A stretch of DNA of 64,000 bases from Pseudonocardia abyssalis (GCF_019263705.2 NZ_JADQDK010000001.1:5766001-5830000), one strand, 5' to 3'. Shown: positions 1-9,195, numbered from the stretch's first letter. A program made the numbers and translations. The notes: generated by a model not told the origin, from the sequence alone.

Positions 1-258
1 GCGTCGGCGATGGAGCGGCTGGTGGCCATGCCGGACGGTCGGCCGCCCGACGACCAGTCGCCGGACGGTCTGCTGCCGGATGGACGGGCGGCGGACGGAC
101 GGACATCGGAAGGGCGGCCGCCGGACGTGTCCCCGGGGGACGGCGCGGTCGTCGCACGGCGTTCCGGCACCGGACCGCGGTTGGGCGGCACCGACGCGCG
201 CCGGGTCGACGACGAGCGGGGGATGAACCTCGCCCGGCTCTCCGATGACGGGCCGTGA
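1..258 (+). CDS. C-terminal end of an unidentified gene entering from the left
   Basis: The frame is open from the first base and stops with TGA at 256-258. The 85 visible residues are Pro/Asp/Gly/Arg-rich, with a degenerate repeat of the type PDGR (PDGRPP, PDGLL, PDGRA, ADGRT), followed by a more ordinary tail ending in LARLSDDGP. Such low-complexity tails are common at the C-termini of actinobacterial membrane or surface proteins. Nothing identifies the family, and the body of the gene lies outside the window. It could also be non-coding sequence with an accidentally open frame. Confidence 0.35.
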   Translation, partial: ASAMERLVAMPDGRPPDDQSPDGLLPDGRAADGRTSEGRPPDVSPGDGAVVARRSGTGPRLGGTDARRVDDERGMNLARLSDDGP

Positions 259-316
259 GCGGTGACCGGCTCCCCCCGTGGGCGCCTGCCCGGTGGCCGG
301 GTCGTCCCGGCCCGGA

Positions 317-1168
317 TCAGGATCGGGCGACGACCTCGGTGCCCGCGACCTTGCCGTCGACCAGTTCGTCGAGCGGCGCACCGGTCTCGTCGCACAGCTC
401 GCGCAGCAGGAACGCGGTGACCAGGCCGCGGGTGAGGCGGCGGGTCTTCGCGTCGGGGCTGCCGGAGAGGAGCAGGTCGCTCCAGTGGATGCCGTCGAGG
501 AAACCGGTGTGGGTGGCCTTCTTCAGCGTCCGCAGCACGACCGGGCCGCCCGCGGCCATGGCGACCGGCTCGGCGTGGCCGGTTGCGGGGGAGACGGTGT
601 CGTTGCCCGCGGCGAGGTGCAGCGTCGGGACCGTGACCGTGCGGGCCGCGTCGAGGGCCGACGGGCGGGTCTGCGCGATCGCGATCGACACGACCGCCCG
701 GACGCGGGAGTGCCCGGCGGCCGCGAGGATCGCAGCACCGCCGCCGATGCCGTGGCCGGCGAACGCGGTGCGGCGGGCGTCGACGCTGATCCGGCCGTCA
801 CCCAGCCGCACCCCCGCGCAGACGTCGAGCGTGGTGCGCAGGTCGGCGGCGAACCCGGCGTGGCTCGGCAGCGCACCGCGGTGGCTGCCCGGGGCGGCCG
901 CGACGATGCCCCAGGTGGCGAGGTGGCGCAGCAGGTCGGCGTAGCGGTCGGCGGGCTGGAGCCAGTCGTGCCCGAACGCGACGGCGGCGAGGCCGAGGCC
1001 CTCCTCCGGCGCGAAGACGACGCCGGGGATGCCGACCATGCCGAGATCGCCGCGCAGCGCGGTGAGGGGCCCCGGGCGGGAGAGCTGGTCGAGCGCGTCC
1101 TTGCCGCCGCGCAGCCCGGAGAGCTGCGCGTGCACCGCGTCGGGCGAGGACGATCGGGTCCGGGTCAC
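317..1168 (-). CDS. alpha/beta hydrolase (dienelactone hydrolase/chlorophyllase-like)
   Basis: The product of about 283 residues has an alpha/beta-hydrolase layout: a VFAPEEGLGLAAVAFGHDW strand region, an AFAGHGIGGGAAI nucleophile-elbow-like segment, the TLHLAAGNDTVSP acid-loop region, and a late THTGFLD segment for the catalytic His. The elbow reads GHGIGG, so the usual nucleophile Ser is replaced by Gly. Together with the missing signal peptide, this makes the enzymatic role uncertain. The GTG at 1168 was chosen because a TACGGT -10-like hexamer (1177-1182, minus) lies 8 nt upstream and suggests a leaderless mRNA. It diverges from nnr. The substrate is unknown. Confidence 0.7.
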   Translation of the reverse strand: MTRTRSSSPDAVHAQLSGLRGGKDALDQLSRPGPLTALRGDLGMVGIPGVVFAPEEGLGLAAVAFGHDWLQPADRYADLLRHLATWGIVAAAPGSHRGALPSHAGFAADLRTTLDVCAGVRLGDGRISVDARRTAFAGHGIGGGAAILAAAGHSRVRAVVSIAIAQTRPSALDAARTVTVPTLHLAAGNDTVSPATGHAEPVAMAAGGPVVLRTLKKATHTGFLDGIHWSDLLLSGSPDAKTRRLTRGLVTAFLLRELCDETGAPLDELVDGKVAGTEVVARS

Positions 1169-1281
1169 AGCGCAGAACCGTAGTACCGCGGCCCGCTCGT
1201 CGCCGGTCCGGGACGGGCGTGACCCGATCGTGTCGACGGCGGTGACCCCCGACGGGACCGGCCGACGCCCGCAGGCGCGCC

Positions 1282-1287
1282 TACTGT
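1282..1287 (+). promoter_or_regulatory. -10 element of nnr, leaderless spacing
   Basis: TACTGT lies 7 nt upstream of the nnr ATG at 1295, so transcription would start at or next to the start codon. There is no Shine-Dalgarno sequence in between, which fits a leaderless mRNA of the kind common in actinobacteria. Confidence 0.55.
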
Positions 1288-1294
1288 CGCCCCC

Positions 1295-2752
1295 ATGTGG
1301 GGTGTGTGGACGGCCGACCAGATCCGGGACGCCGAGGCGTCGATGATGCGGCGGGTCCCGGGCGAGACGATCATGCGGCGCGCCGCGTACGGGCTCGCGG
1401 TGCGGGTGCGCGTGGAGCTCGGGCCCGCCGTCACCGGCCGGCACGTGGTGCTGCTCGTCGGGGCGGGACACAACGGCGGCGACGCCCTGTGGGCCGGGTA
1501 CGAGCTGCGCCGCCGTGGCGTCGCGGTGACGGCGGTGCTGCTCGTGCCGGACCGCGCGTACGAGCCGGGGCTGGCGGCGCTGCGGCGGGTCGGGGGCCGG
1601 GTCGTCGGGGTCGTCGGGGCCGCGGAGCTGGTGGGACGGGCCGACCTGGTGGTCGACGGGATCGTCGGGATCTCCGGACGCGGTGCGGTGCGGGAACCGG
1701 GGGCCGGGCTGGTGGCCGCGGCCGCACGGGCCGGCGTGCCGGTCGTGGCCGTGGACCTGCCCAGCGGCGTCGACACCGACACCGGCGAGGTCCACGACCC
1801 CGCGGTCCGCGCCACCGCGACCGTGACCTTCGGGGCCCGCAAGCCGGTGCACGCGCTGGCCGCACCGTCGTGCGGGCCGGTGCACCTCGTCGACTTCGGG
1901 CTGGGACCGCACCTGCCCGAGCCGCACGCGCAGGTGCTCGAGGCCGCCGATGTCGCCGCCCGCTGGCCGATCCCCGGCCCGGCCGACGACAAGTACACAC
2001 AGGGTGTCGTCGGAATCGCGGCCGGCTCGGCGGTCTACCCGGGGGCGGCCGTGCTCGCGGCGGGTGCCGCGGTGCTCGCGACCAGCGGGATGGTGCGCTA
2101 CGCGGGCACCGGGGCCGAGGCCGTGCACGCACGGTGGCCCGAGGTCGTGGCGACCCCGGACGTCGACGGGGCGGGGCGGACCCAGGCCTGGACGGTCGGG
2201 CCCGGCTCGGGCACCGACGACGCCGGGCGCGCCACCGTCCGCGCCGCCCTGGACCGCGACGTGCCCCTGTGCCTCGACGCCGACGCGATCACCCTGCTCG
2301 CCGCGCACGCCGACCTGCGCGACGCCGTTCGCGGCAGACCGGTCGTGGTGACCCCGCACGACCGCGAGTTCGCCCGACTGGCCGGGGATGTGGGCGCCGA
2401 CCGGATCGGCGCGGCCCGGCGCGCGGCCGCCGACCTCGGCGTGACGGTGCTGCTCAAGGGCCACGCGACGGTCGTCGCGGCCCCGGACGGGCGCGCGCTC
2501 GTGCACCCGTCGACGACGTCGTGGGCGGCCACGGCGGGGTCGGGAGACGTGCTGTCCGGGATCATCGGGGCGCTGCTCGCCGCCGGGCTGGAGCCGTGGT
2601 GGGCGGCGGGGTGTGCCGCGTTCGTGCACGCCCGCGCCGCCGGGCTCGCCGCCGACGGCGCGCCCGCCCCGGCCTCGCTGCTGCAGGCCGCCATCCCGGC
2701 GGCGGTCCGCTCCCTGTTCCGGACGTCCGCCGCCCAAGATCGTGCGCAGTGA
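1295..2752 (+). CDS. nnr: bifunctional NAD(P)H-hydrate epimerase / ADP-dependent dehydratase
   Basis: This 485-residue fusion repairs hydrated NADH and NADPH. The N-terminal domain (about 1-215) is the epimerase (YjeF_N), with the nucleotide loop VGAGHNGGD at 55-63. It interconverts R- and S-NAD(P)HX. The C-terminal domain (about 225-480) is the ribokinase-like dehydratase (YjeF_C), with VTPHDREFARL, LLKGHATVV and the anion-hole/catalytic segment AGSGDVLSGI around residues 414-423. Both domains are full length, as in the fused bacterial Nnr proteins. It stands 58 nt before alr, as in other actinobacteria where these genes sit side by side. Confidence 0.92.
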   Translation: MWGVWTADQIRDAEASMMRRVPGETIMRRAAYGLAVRVRVELGPAVTGRHVVLLVGAGHNGGDALWAGYELRRRGVAVTAVLLVPDRAYEPGLAALRRVGGRVVGVVGAAELVGRADLVVDGIVGISGRGAVREPGAGLVAAAARAGVPVVAVDLPSGVDTDTGEVHDPAVRATATVTFGARKPVHALAAPSCGPVHLVDFGLGPHLPEPHAQVLEAADVAARWPIPGPADDKYTQGVVGIAAGSAVYPGAAVLAAGAAVLATSGMVRYAGTGAEAVHARWPEVVATPDVDGAGRTQAWTVGPGSGTDDAGRATVRAALDRDVPLCLDADAITLLAAHADLRDAVRGRPVVVTPHDREFARLAGDVGADRIGAARRAAADLGVTVLLKGHATVVAAPDGRALVHPSTTSWAATAGSGDVLSGIIGALLAAGLEPWWAAGCAAFVHARAAGLAADGAPAPASLLQAAIPAAVRSLFRTSAAQDRAQ

Positions 2753-2810
2753 GGCGGCGCACGCCCTCCGGGGGACCCCCGGCCCCGGCCGGTGATGCGA
2801 TGATGCCGTC

Positions 2811-3956
2811 GTGACTTCGTCGGGGACGGCCCGGGTCGAGGCGGTGATCGACCTCGACGCCGTGCGCCACAACATCGGGGTGCTCACCGCTGCAGCCGCG
2901 GATGCCCAGGTCATGGCCGTGGTCAAGGCCGACGGGTACGGCCACGGAGCCGTGCCGGTAGCGCGGGCCGCACTGTCTGCCGGGGCGACGTGGCTGGGCG
3001 TCTGCACGATCGAGGAGGCGCTGGAGCTGCGGGCGGCGGGCGTCACGGCGCCGCTGCTGTCGTGGCTGCACGTGCCCGACGACGACTTCGCGGCCGCGAT
3101 CGCGGCCGACGTCGACCTGTCGGTCGCCTCCCGCGAGCACCTGGCCGCCGTGCTGGCCGGGGCGCGGACCGCCGGTCGCCCGGTGCGGCTGCACCTCAAG
3201 ATCGACACCGGGCTCTCCCGCAACGGTGCGCCCGCCGCGGAGTGGGGCGACCTGCTCGACGACGCCGCGAAGGCCTCCGCCGACGGCACCTGCGAGGTGG
3301 TGGCCGTCTGGTCGCACCTCGCGCACGCCGACGCCCCGCACCATCCGACGCTGGACCGGCAGGCCGTCCGGCTGAACGAGGCCTGGCAGGCCGCGCGGGA
3401 CCGCGGGCTCGCCCCACTGCGTCACCTCGCGAACTCCGCGGCCACCCTCACCCGCCCCGACCTCCACTTCGACATCGTCCGGCCGGGCATCGCCGTGTAC
3501 GGGCTCGACCCGCTCGACCGGCCCGTCGAGGAGAGTCCGCTGCGCCCGGTGATGACACTGCGGGCCCGCGTCGCACTGGTGAAGCGGGTGCCCGCCGGGG
3601 AGGGCGTGTCCTACGGCCACGAATGGACCACCCCGGCGGAGACGACGCTGGCGCTGATCCCCGCGGGCTACGCCGACGGGGTGCCGCGCCGGCTGAACCG
3701 CAACTCCCGGATGCAGGTGCTGCTCGGGGGCCGGCTGCGGCCGGTGGTCGGACGGGTCTGCATGGACCAGGTGGTGGTCGACTGCGGCCTCGACAGCGAC
3801 GTGCGGGCGGGTGACCACGCGGTGCTGTTCGGGCCGGGCGACGACGGCGGACCCACCGCGCAGGACTGGGCCGACGAGCTCGACACGATCCACTACGAGA
3901 TCGCCACCGGCGTGCACGGCAACCGCGTGACCCGCACCCCGGTGGGGTCGCCGTGA
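2811..3956 (+). CDS. alr: alanine racemase
   Basis: This PLP enzyme makes D-alanine for peptidoglycan. The 381-residue product carries the PLP-lysine motif VVKADGYGHG (Lys39) near the N-terminus and the opposing catalytic tyrosine in GVSYGHEW (Tyr268), with PVVGRVCMDQ further on. Length and both catalytic residues are standard. The GTG at 2811 is taken as start because the protein then begins ten residues before the conserved AVIDLDAVRHN strand. The stop overlaps the next start as GTGA, so translation of the downstream hydrolase and tsaE is probably coupled. Confidence 0.95.
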   Translation: MTSSGTARVEAVIDLDAVRHNIGVLTAAAADAQVMAVVKADGYGHGAVPVARAALSAGATWLGVCTIEEALELRAAGVTAPLLSWLHVPDDDFAAAIAADVDLSVASREHLAAVLAGARTAGRPVRLHLKIDTGLSRNGAPAAEWGDLLDDAAKASADGTCEVVAVWSHLAHADAPHHPTLDRQAVRLNEAWQAARDRGLAPLRHLANSAATLTRPDLHFDIVRPGIAVYGLDPLDRPVEESPLRPVMTLRARVALVKRVPAGEGVSYGHEWTTPAETTLALIPAGYADGVPRRLNRNSRMQVLLGGRLRPVVGRVCMDQVVVDCGLDSDVRAGDHAVLFGPGDDGGPTAQDWADELDTIHYEIATGVHGNRVTRTPVGSP

Positions 3957-5107
3957 AGCGGCCCGGGGTCTGGCAGACCGTCGGTGTGGCGGGCGGCGTG
4001 GTCGGCGCGGCCGCCACGGGTGTGGCGGTCGGCGCGGCCGCCCGCAAGCGCAAGCAGATCTCCACGGCGCGGCGCAGGCTCGCCACCCAGATGTCGGAGG
4101 GCAGCTCCGAGCCGGGCGTGCTGCCGCCGGGGGAACCGTCGTCGGTGACGGCCGACGACGGCGTGCGGCTGTCGTGCGAGGAGATCAACCTCTCCGAGGG
4201 CCCCGACGACGCGCCCGTGCTCACCGTCGTGCTCGTGCACGGGTTCGCACTGGACCGGCGCACCTGGCACTTCCAGCGCAGGTCGTTGGCCGAGCTCACC
4301 GACCCCGCCGTGCGACTGGTCCTGTACGACCAGCGCAGCCACGGGCGTTCCGAGCGCGCCTCGCGGGAGAGTTGCACGATCGAGCAGCTCGGCCACGACC
4401 TCGACGCCGTGATCCGCGCACTGGCCCCGGAGGGCCCGCTGGTGCTCGTGGGGCACTCCATGGGCGGGATGACGCTCATGGCGCTGGCCGAGCAGCACCC
4501 GGAGCTGTTCACCGACCGCGTGCTCGGGGTGGCACTCGTCGCCACCTCGGCGGGCGAGGTGGCGAGTGCCGGCCTGCAGGGGGCCCTGCTGTCGCGGCGC
4601 AACCCGCTGACCCGCGGTGTCGGCCTGCTCGCCCGGCTGCAGCCCACGCTCGTGGACGTGGTGCGTGGCGTGGCGGGCGACCTGATCTGGGCGATCACCC
4701 GCAGCTTCGCGTACGGCGACCGCAGCGTCGCCCCCTGGCTGGTCGACCTGGTCGACACGATGATCAGCTCCAACGCGGTGGACGCGCTCACCGACTTCGT
4801 CGACACCGTGGGCACCCACGACCGGGTGGCGGCACTGCCCGCACTCGCGGGCTGCGAGGTGCTCGTGGCCGCGGGCGAGGCCGACCGCGTGATCCCGTTC
4901 GCGCACTCCGAGCGGATCGCGGCCGAGCTGCCCGATGCGGCGCTGGTGCGCTTCCCCGGCGTGGGGCACCTGCCGATGCTGGAGCGGCACGAGGTGATGG
5001 ACCAGGCGCTGATCGCGCTGCTGCAGCGCAGTGCGGCCCGCATCGACGACGGGTCGGCCACCGACACCGGCCAGGGCAGGCCGCGGCGGTTCCGGCGGCG
5101 GGCGTGA
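3953..5107 (+). CDS. alpha/beta hydrolase with N-terminal membrane segment
   Basis: The 384-residue protein begins with a short basic stretch and a Gly/Ala-rich hydrophobic segment (about 7-29: QTVGVAGGVVGAAATGVAV) followed by ARKRKQ. It is probably membrane-anchored with the catalytic domain on one face. The hydrolase domain has LVHGFALDRRTW (oxyanion), the nucleophile elbow GHSMGGM (Ser169), an AAGEADRVIP acid loop and GVGHLPMLE (His). It lies between alr and tsaE with GTGA overlaps at both ends, a position such hydrolases often hold in actinobacteria. The substrate is not known. Confidence 0.85.
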   Translation: MKRPGVWQTVGVAGGVVGAAATGVAVGAAARKRKQISTARRRLATQMSEGSSEPGVLPPGEPSSVTADDGVRLSCEEINLSEGPDDAPVLTVVLVHGFALDRRTWHFQRRSLAELTDPAVRLVLYDQRSHGRSERASRESCTIEQLGHDLDAVIRALAPEGPLVLVGHSMGGMTLMALAEQHPELFTDRVLGVALVATSAGEVASAGLQGALLSRRNPLTRGVGLLARLQPTLVDVVRGVAGDLIWAITRSFAYGDRSVAPWLVDLVDTMISSNAVDALTDFVDTVGTHDRVAALPALAGCEVLVAAGEADRVIPFAHSERIAAELPDAALVRFPGVGHLPMLERHEVMDQALIALLQRSAARIDDGSATDTGQGRPRRFRRRA

Positions 5108-5571
5108 GCGCGGCCGGGGTGCCGGTCGACACCGCCCTGGAGCTGCCCGACGTCGCCGACACCGAGGCGCTGGGCGAGCGCCTGGCCGCAGGGCTCACGG
5201 CAGGTGACCTGGTGGTGCTGTCGGGCCCGCTCGGCGCGGGCAAGACGGCGTTCGTGCGGGGGCTCGCCCGCGGGCTCGGGGTGACCGGCCCGGTGACGTC
5301 GCCGACGTTCGTGATCGCCCGTGAGCACCGCGCCGGACCGCGCGGGGTGCCGCTGGTGCACGTCGACGCGTACCGCCTCGGGATGGCCGCCGACGTGGCC
5401 GCGGAGCTGGACGACCTCGACCTCGACACCGACCTCGCCGACGCCGTGGTGGCCGTGGAGTGGGGCGAGGGCGTGGCGGAGCGGCTCTCGGCGAGGCACC
5501 TGCTCGTGCGCCTGCACCGCCGACCCGACGACGTGCGCGTGGCGACCGTGGTGCGGGTGGAGGCCCCGTGA
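5104..5571 (+). CDS. tsaE: tRNA t6A biosynthesis ATPase TsaE
   Basis: The 155-residue P-loop ATPase assists TsaB/TsaD in making threonylcarbamoyl-adenosine at tRNA position 37. It has a Walker A GPLGAGKT at 41-48, a switch-like TSPTFVIAREH segment, LVHVDAYRL (Walker B-like) and AVEWGE, all diagnostic for the family. The GTG start overlaps the preceding stop as GTGA, and its own stop overlaps the HAD gene the same way. The other t6A genes, tsaB and tsaD, follow 1.5 kb downstream after an interruption by one same-strand and one opposite-strand gene. Confidence 0.93.
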   Translation: MSAAGVPVDTALELPDVADTEALGERLAAGLTAGDLVVLSGPLGAGKTAFVRGLARGLGVTGPVTSPTFVIAREHRAGPRGVPLVHVDAYRLGMAADVAAELDDLDLDTDLADAVVAVEWGEGVAERLSARHLLVRLHRRPDDVRVATVVRVEAP

Positions 5572-6269
5572 CGATCGAGGCCGTGATCTTCGACTGGGGC
5601 GGCACGCTGACGCCCTGGACCTCCCTGGACCCGCACGACGCGTGGCGCGCCTATGTGAGCACGCGGCACGCGGACGACGACGCGCGCGCGGCGGAGCTCG
5701 CGGTGGCGCTCGCCACGGCCGAGGCGGCCCGGTGGGCCACCGTCCGCGACTCCCACCGCGCGTTCACCACCGCGGAGCTGATCGCCGACGCGGAGGCCGG
5801 TCACGACCCGTCGGCGCTGGAGGCGTACCGCGGGTTCTGGGTGCAGGCCACGCGCACCGACCCCGAAGCCGCGCCGATGCTCACCGAGCTGCGCGAACGC
5901 GGCCTGCTGCTCGGCGTGCTCTCCTCCACGGCCTGGCCCGCGCAGTGGCACGAGGACTGGTTGAGCCGCGACGGCGTGTTCGACCTCTTCGACGCCTGCG
6001 TGTGGAGCAGCGACCTGGCCTACACCAAGCCGCATCCCACGGCGTTCCGCGCCGCGATGGACGCGCTGGGCATGGCGCACCCCGAGCGCTGCGTGTACGT
6101 CGGCGACCGACCCTACGACGACATCAGCGGTGCCAAGAGCGTCGGGATGAAGGCGGTGCTGGTGCCGCACTCCGACATCCCGGCGGTGCAGCAGGTGCCG
6201 GTGGACGTGCACCCCGACGGCGTGATCGCGAGCCTCGCCGACCTCCCGGAGCTGCTCGCCGACTGGTGA
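5568..6269 (+). CDS. HAD-superfamily hydrolase
   Basis: The 233-residue protein has HAD motif I as VIFDWGGTLT (nucleophile Asp9), motif II as GVLSST, the lysine motif YTKPHP and motif IV as VGDRPYDDISGAK. The second Asp of the canonical DxD is Gly (DWG), as in several HAD subfamilies written FDWGGT. That residue normally acts as general acid/base, so phosphatase activity may be weak or specialised. A cap of about 80 residues lies between motifs I and II. The start overlaps tsaE by GTGA. The substrate is unknown. Confidence 0.82.
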   Translation: MTIEAVIFDWGGTLTPWTSLDPHDAWRAYVSTRHADDDARAAELAVALATAEAARWATVRDSHRAFTTAELIADAEAGHDPSALEAYRGFWVQATRTDPEAAPMLTELRERGLLLGVLSSTAWPAQWHEDWLSRDGVFDLFDACVWSSDLAYTKPHPTAFRAAMDALGMAHPERCVYVGDRPYDDISGAKSVGMKAVLVPHSDIPAVQQVPVDVHPDGVIASLADLPELLADW

Positions 6270-6277
6270 GGCGGCGC

Positions 6278-6905
6278 TCACGGCCCGGACGCCGTCCACG
6301 GCGAGCCGTACGGCCGGTCGTCGGGTTCGTCCCACTCCCACGGGTCCTGGGCCGGGGTGGGGCCGGCCCACCGCGCGGCGCAGCGCATCGAGCGGATCAC
6401 CCCCGGACCGCTCAGCCTGCTGCACCAGTTCGCCCAGCAGCTCCGTGGTCTCCCGGTAGGGCAGGAAGCACTCGCACCCGACCTGCCGCGGTTCGCCGTC
6501 GGGCAGCGCCCGGCCGTCCTGGTCGAGCCCTCCGAAGCAGATGAGGGGCTTGCGCAGCTCCGCGAGCGGATCGCTGTCGGGATCCAGGCGCCCGGTGGCG
6601 TGCAGGAAGTCGAACCAGTCCCACACGGCGTCGACGATCTCCGCCGGGCACGGGCACCGGTTGCGCGAGCACCGGTTCGGGATGCCGCGGCGCACGACGC
6701 CGTAGGTGCCGGTGCGGGTCCACCGCCTGGTCGTGGCCTCGGGATCGGGCTCGGTGGCCGCACAGAGGAGGGCGAAGTGGTCGGGATCGGTCCGGCGTTC
6801 ACGCCCGGACTGCCACGCGATCGCGGCGTCGATCAGCTCGCGGTGCCGCTCGCGGGCCGCGGCGACGGCAGTGGACAGGGCGACGGTTCGGGGTGTCTCG
6901 GTCAT
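6278..6905 (-). pseudogene. conserved hypothetical gene with an apparent frameshift near its 3' end
   Basis: From ATG at 6905 one frame reads MTETPRTVALSTAVAA through Cys-rich stretches (RCSRNRCPCP, VGCECF) and DWFDFLHATGRL to about position 6370. The same frame then runs on for over 1.5 kb antisense to the HAD, tsaE and upstream genes without stopping. A neighbouring frame supplies a natural tail, DPWEWDEPDDRPYGSPW, and stops at 6278. A one-base indel in the G/C-rich run near 6350-6370 would join the two. This is either a real frameshift or a sequence error. The product would be about 208 residues, of unknown function, with two cysteine clusters that could bind metal. Confidence 0.6.
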
Positions 6906-6967
6906 GGCGCCGACGATCCGACCGGGCCCCGACAGGACCCGGCACGGGCCCCGACCACGATCGCGAG

Positions 6968-6995
6968 TTGTCCACATCGACGAGAGTTGTCCACA
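6968..6995 (+). promoter_or_regulatory. two direct DnaA-box-like 9-mers
   Basis: TTGTCCACA occurs at 6968-6976 and again at 6987-6995, in the same orientation, 19 bp apart, each preceded by GAG. This 9-mer is the accepted actinobacterial DnaA-box consensus. The pair lies between the divergent hypothetical gene and tsaB, just upstream of the tsaB promoter. DnaA binding is inferred. Confidence 0.5.
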
Positions 6996-7034
6996 GGTCG
7001 GCGGCCCGTCGGCACGGGCCGGAACCGACGCTCG

Positions 7035-7040
7035 TAGCCT
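7035..7040 (+). promoter_or_regulatory. -10 element of tsaB, leaderless spacing
   Basis: TAGCCT is followed by six bases (GGGCGG) and then the GTG start at 7047. The same hexamer and spacing recur before guaA at 29057. Confidence 0.5.
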
Positions 7041-7046
7041 GGGCGG

Positions 7047-7712
7047 GTGCTCGTGCTGGCCCTGGACACCGCGACGACCGCCGTCACGGCGGGCGTCGTC
7101 GAACTGACCCCCGACGCGGTCGTGCCCCGGTCGGTGCGCGTCGTGGACGATCCCCGCAAGCACGCGGAGCTGCTCATGCCGGGCGTGCTCGGCGCGTGTG
7201 CCGACGCCGGGATCGCGCTGCAGGAGATCGACGCGGTCGTCGTCGGCACCGGGCCGGGCCCGTTCACCGGGCTGCGGGTCGGGATGGTCACCGCCGCCGC
7301 GCTGGGCGACGCGCTCGCCGTTCCCGTGCACGGGGTGTGCACCCTCGACGCGATCGCCGCCGACGCCACGGCTCCGGACACCGCGTCGCTGCTCGTCGTC
7401 ACCGACGCCCGGCGCCGCGAGGTCTACTGGGCCGCCTACGACGGGTCCGGGGCGCGGGTGGACGGCCCGCACGTGGAGTCCCCGGCGGCGCTGGTCGGGC
7501 GCGGTCTGTCCGTGACCGCCGCGGCGGGCGGGTCGGCCGCGGGGCTCGGGTGGCCGGTGCGCGAACCCGCCGCGCCGTCGCCGCGGGGGCTGGTTGCCGC
7601 CGCCGCCGCGGCGGTGCGGTCGGGGGTCGATCCCGGGCCGTTGGAGCCGCTGTACCTGCGCCGTCCCGACGCCCAGGAGCCGGGAGCGCGCAAGAAGGTG
7701 AGCGCCCGATGA
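7047..7712 (+). CDS. tsaB: tRNA t6A biosynthesis protein TsaB
   Basis: TsaB is the non-catalytic ASKHA-fold partner that dimerises with TsaD for tRNA A37 threonylcarbamoylation. The 221-residue protein shows the N-terminal [16 protein letters not shown] strand pair, the [11 protein letters not shown] helix and the diagnostic [14 protein letters not shown] loop, then the shortened Ala-rich C-terminal half usual for TsaB. The GTG at 7047 fits the leaderless promoter immediately upstream. It overlaps rimI as ATGA, forming a tsaB-rimI-tsaD unit. Confidence 0.93.
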   Translation: MLVLALDTATTAVTAGVVELTPDAVVPRSVRVVDDPRKHAELLMPGVLGACADAGIALQEIDAVVVGTGPGPFTGLRVGMVTAAALGDALAVPVHGVCTLDAIAADATAPDTASLLVVTDARRREVYWAAYDGSGARVDGPHVESPAALVGRGLSVTAAAGGSAAGLGWPVREPAAPSPRGLVAAAAAAVRSGVDPGPLEPLYLRRPDAQEPGARKKVSAR

Positions 7713-8158
7713 CCACCGACGAGCTGCGCGAGGACGACGCCCCCCGCTGCGCCGAGCTGGAGAAGCTGCTCTTCCCCGAGGACGACCCGTGGAGCGAGCG
7801 CGCCTTCCGCGACGAGGTGCGGATGGGGCACCTCTACCGCGCCGCGCGCGACGGCGACATGCTCGTCGGCTACGCCGGGCTCGCCTTCGTCGCCGGGCCG
7901 CCGCAGGCCGAGGCCGAGATCCACACGATCGGCGTCGACCCGTCGCACCAGGGCCGCGGGATCGGCCGCACGTTGCTGCGCGAACTGCTGGAGGTGGCCG
8001 ACGCGGAGCGGGCCACGGTGTTCCTGGAGGTCCGCACCGACAACGAGCCCGCGCGCACGCTCTACGAGTCGGAGGGCTTCACCGTGGTCGGCCTGCGCAG
8101 GCGCTACTACCGGCCCAGCGGGGCCGACGCCCACACGATGCGGAGGGACGCCCGATGA
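7709..8158 (+). CDS. rimI: ribosomal protein S18-alanine N-acetyltransferase
   Basis: This is a GNAT acetyltransferase of 149 residues. Motif A is [17 protein letters not shown] (acetyl-CoA pyrophosphate loop). It is followed by [21 protein letters not shown] and [10 protein letters not shown], the standard RimI C-terminal signature. It acetylates protein N-termini, classically that of ribosomal S18. Its place between tsaB and tsaD, with ATGA overlaps on both sides, is conserved across many bacteria and supports the assignment over other GNATs. Confidence 0.92.
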   Translation: MTTDELREDDAPRCAELEKLLFPEDDPWSERAFRDEVRMGHLYRAARDGDMLVGYAGLAFVAGPPQAEAEIHTIGVDPSHQGRGIGRTLLRELLEVADAERATVFLEVRTDNEPARTLYESEGFTVVGLRRRYYRPSGADAHTMRRDAR

Positions 8159-9195
8159 TCGTCCTGGGCATCGAGACCTCGTGCGACGAGACCGGCGTCG
8201 GGATCGTGCGTACCGAGGGCGGCGCGGTCGCGCTGCTGGCCAACGAGGTTGCGTCCTCGGTCGACGAGCACGCGCGCTTCGGCGGGGTGGTGCCGGAGGT
8301 CGCGTCCCGCGCCCACCTGCAGGCCATGGTGCCCGCGGTGCGCCGTGCGCTCGCCGCGGCCGGGATCGCCGCCCGCGACGTCGACGCCGTGGCCGTCACG
8401 GCGGGTCCGGGGCTCACCGGCGCTCTGCTCGTCGGGGTGGCGGCCGCGAAGGCCTACGCCACCGCCTGGGACGTGCCGCTCTACGGCGTCAACCACCTCG
8501 CCGCGCACGTCGCCGTCGATACGCTGCAGCACGGCCCGCTGCCGCCGTGCCTCGCGCTGCTGGTCTCCGGCGGGCACTCCAGCCTGCTCGACGTGCCCGA
8601 CATCGCAGGGCCCGTCACCCCGCTCGGCGCCACGATCGACGACGCGGCGGGGGAGGCGTTCGACAAGATCGCCCGCCTGCTGGGCCTGCCGTTCCCCGGC
8701 GGTCCGCACGTCGACCGCGTGGCCCGCGACGGCGACCCGCGCGCGGTCGCGTTCCCGCGCGGACTCACCGGCCCCCGCGACGCCTCGTTCGACTTCTCCT
8801 TCTCCGGCCTCAAGACCGCGGTGGCGCGGCACGTCGAGGCGCTGGAGCGGGCGGGCACCCCGGTGCCGGTGGCCGACGTCGCGGCGAGCTTCCAGGAGGC
8901 CGTCGTGGACGTGCTCACCGCGAAGGCCGTGCGCGCGGCCCGTGAGCGGGGTATGGAGACGCTGCTGCTCGGCGGGGGAGTCGCGGCCAACTCGCGGCTC
9001 CGCGCGCTCGCCCAGGAGCGCTGCGACGCCGCCGGCATCGTCCTGCGCGTGCCGCGCCCCGGCCTGTGCACCGACAACGGGGCGATGGTCGCGGCACTGG
9101 GGGCGCACCTGCTCGCGGGCGGGGCGGCCGCCAGTCCGCTGGACCTCCCGGCCGACTCGTCGATGCCGGTCACCGAGGTGCTGGTGGGTAGCTAG
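8155..9195 (+). CDS. tsaD: tRNA N6-adenosine threonylcarbamoyltransferase
   Basis: TsaD transfers the threonylcarbamoyl group to tRNA A37. The 346-residue protein begins [18 protein letters not shown], has the metal-binding His pair in [21 protein letters not shown] for nucleotide contact, and the late [14 protein letters not shown] and [12 protein letters not shown] motifs. Full length. The start overlaps rimI (ATGA), and its stop overlaps the convergent aldo/keto reductase stop in the sequence CTAG at 9192-9195. Confidence 0.95.
   Translation: MIVLGIETSCDETGVGIVRTEGGAVALLANEVASSVDEHARFGGVVPEVASRAHLQAMVPAVRRALAAAGIAARDVDAVAVTAGPGLTGALLVGVAAAKAYATAWDVPLYGVNHLAAHVAVDTLQHGPLPPCLALLVSGGHSSLLDVPDIAGPVTPLGATIDDAAGEAFDKIARLLGLPFPGGPHVDRVARDGDPRAVAFPRGLTGPRDASFDFSFSGLKTAVARHVEALERAGTPVPVADVAASFQEAVVDVLTAKAVRAARERGMETLLLGGGVAANSRLRALAQERCDAAGIVLRVPRPGLCTDNGAMVAALGAHLLAGGAAASPLDLPADSSMPVTEVLVGS

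Noticed and set aside
317..3289. 990-residue minus-strand ORF as one gene
   Set aside because: Only the part below about 1168 has hydrolase motifs; the rest is antisense to nnr and alr.
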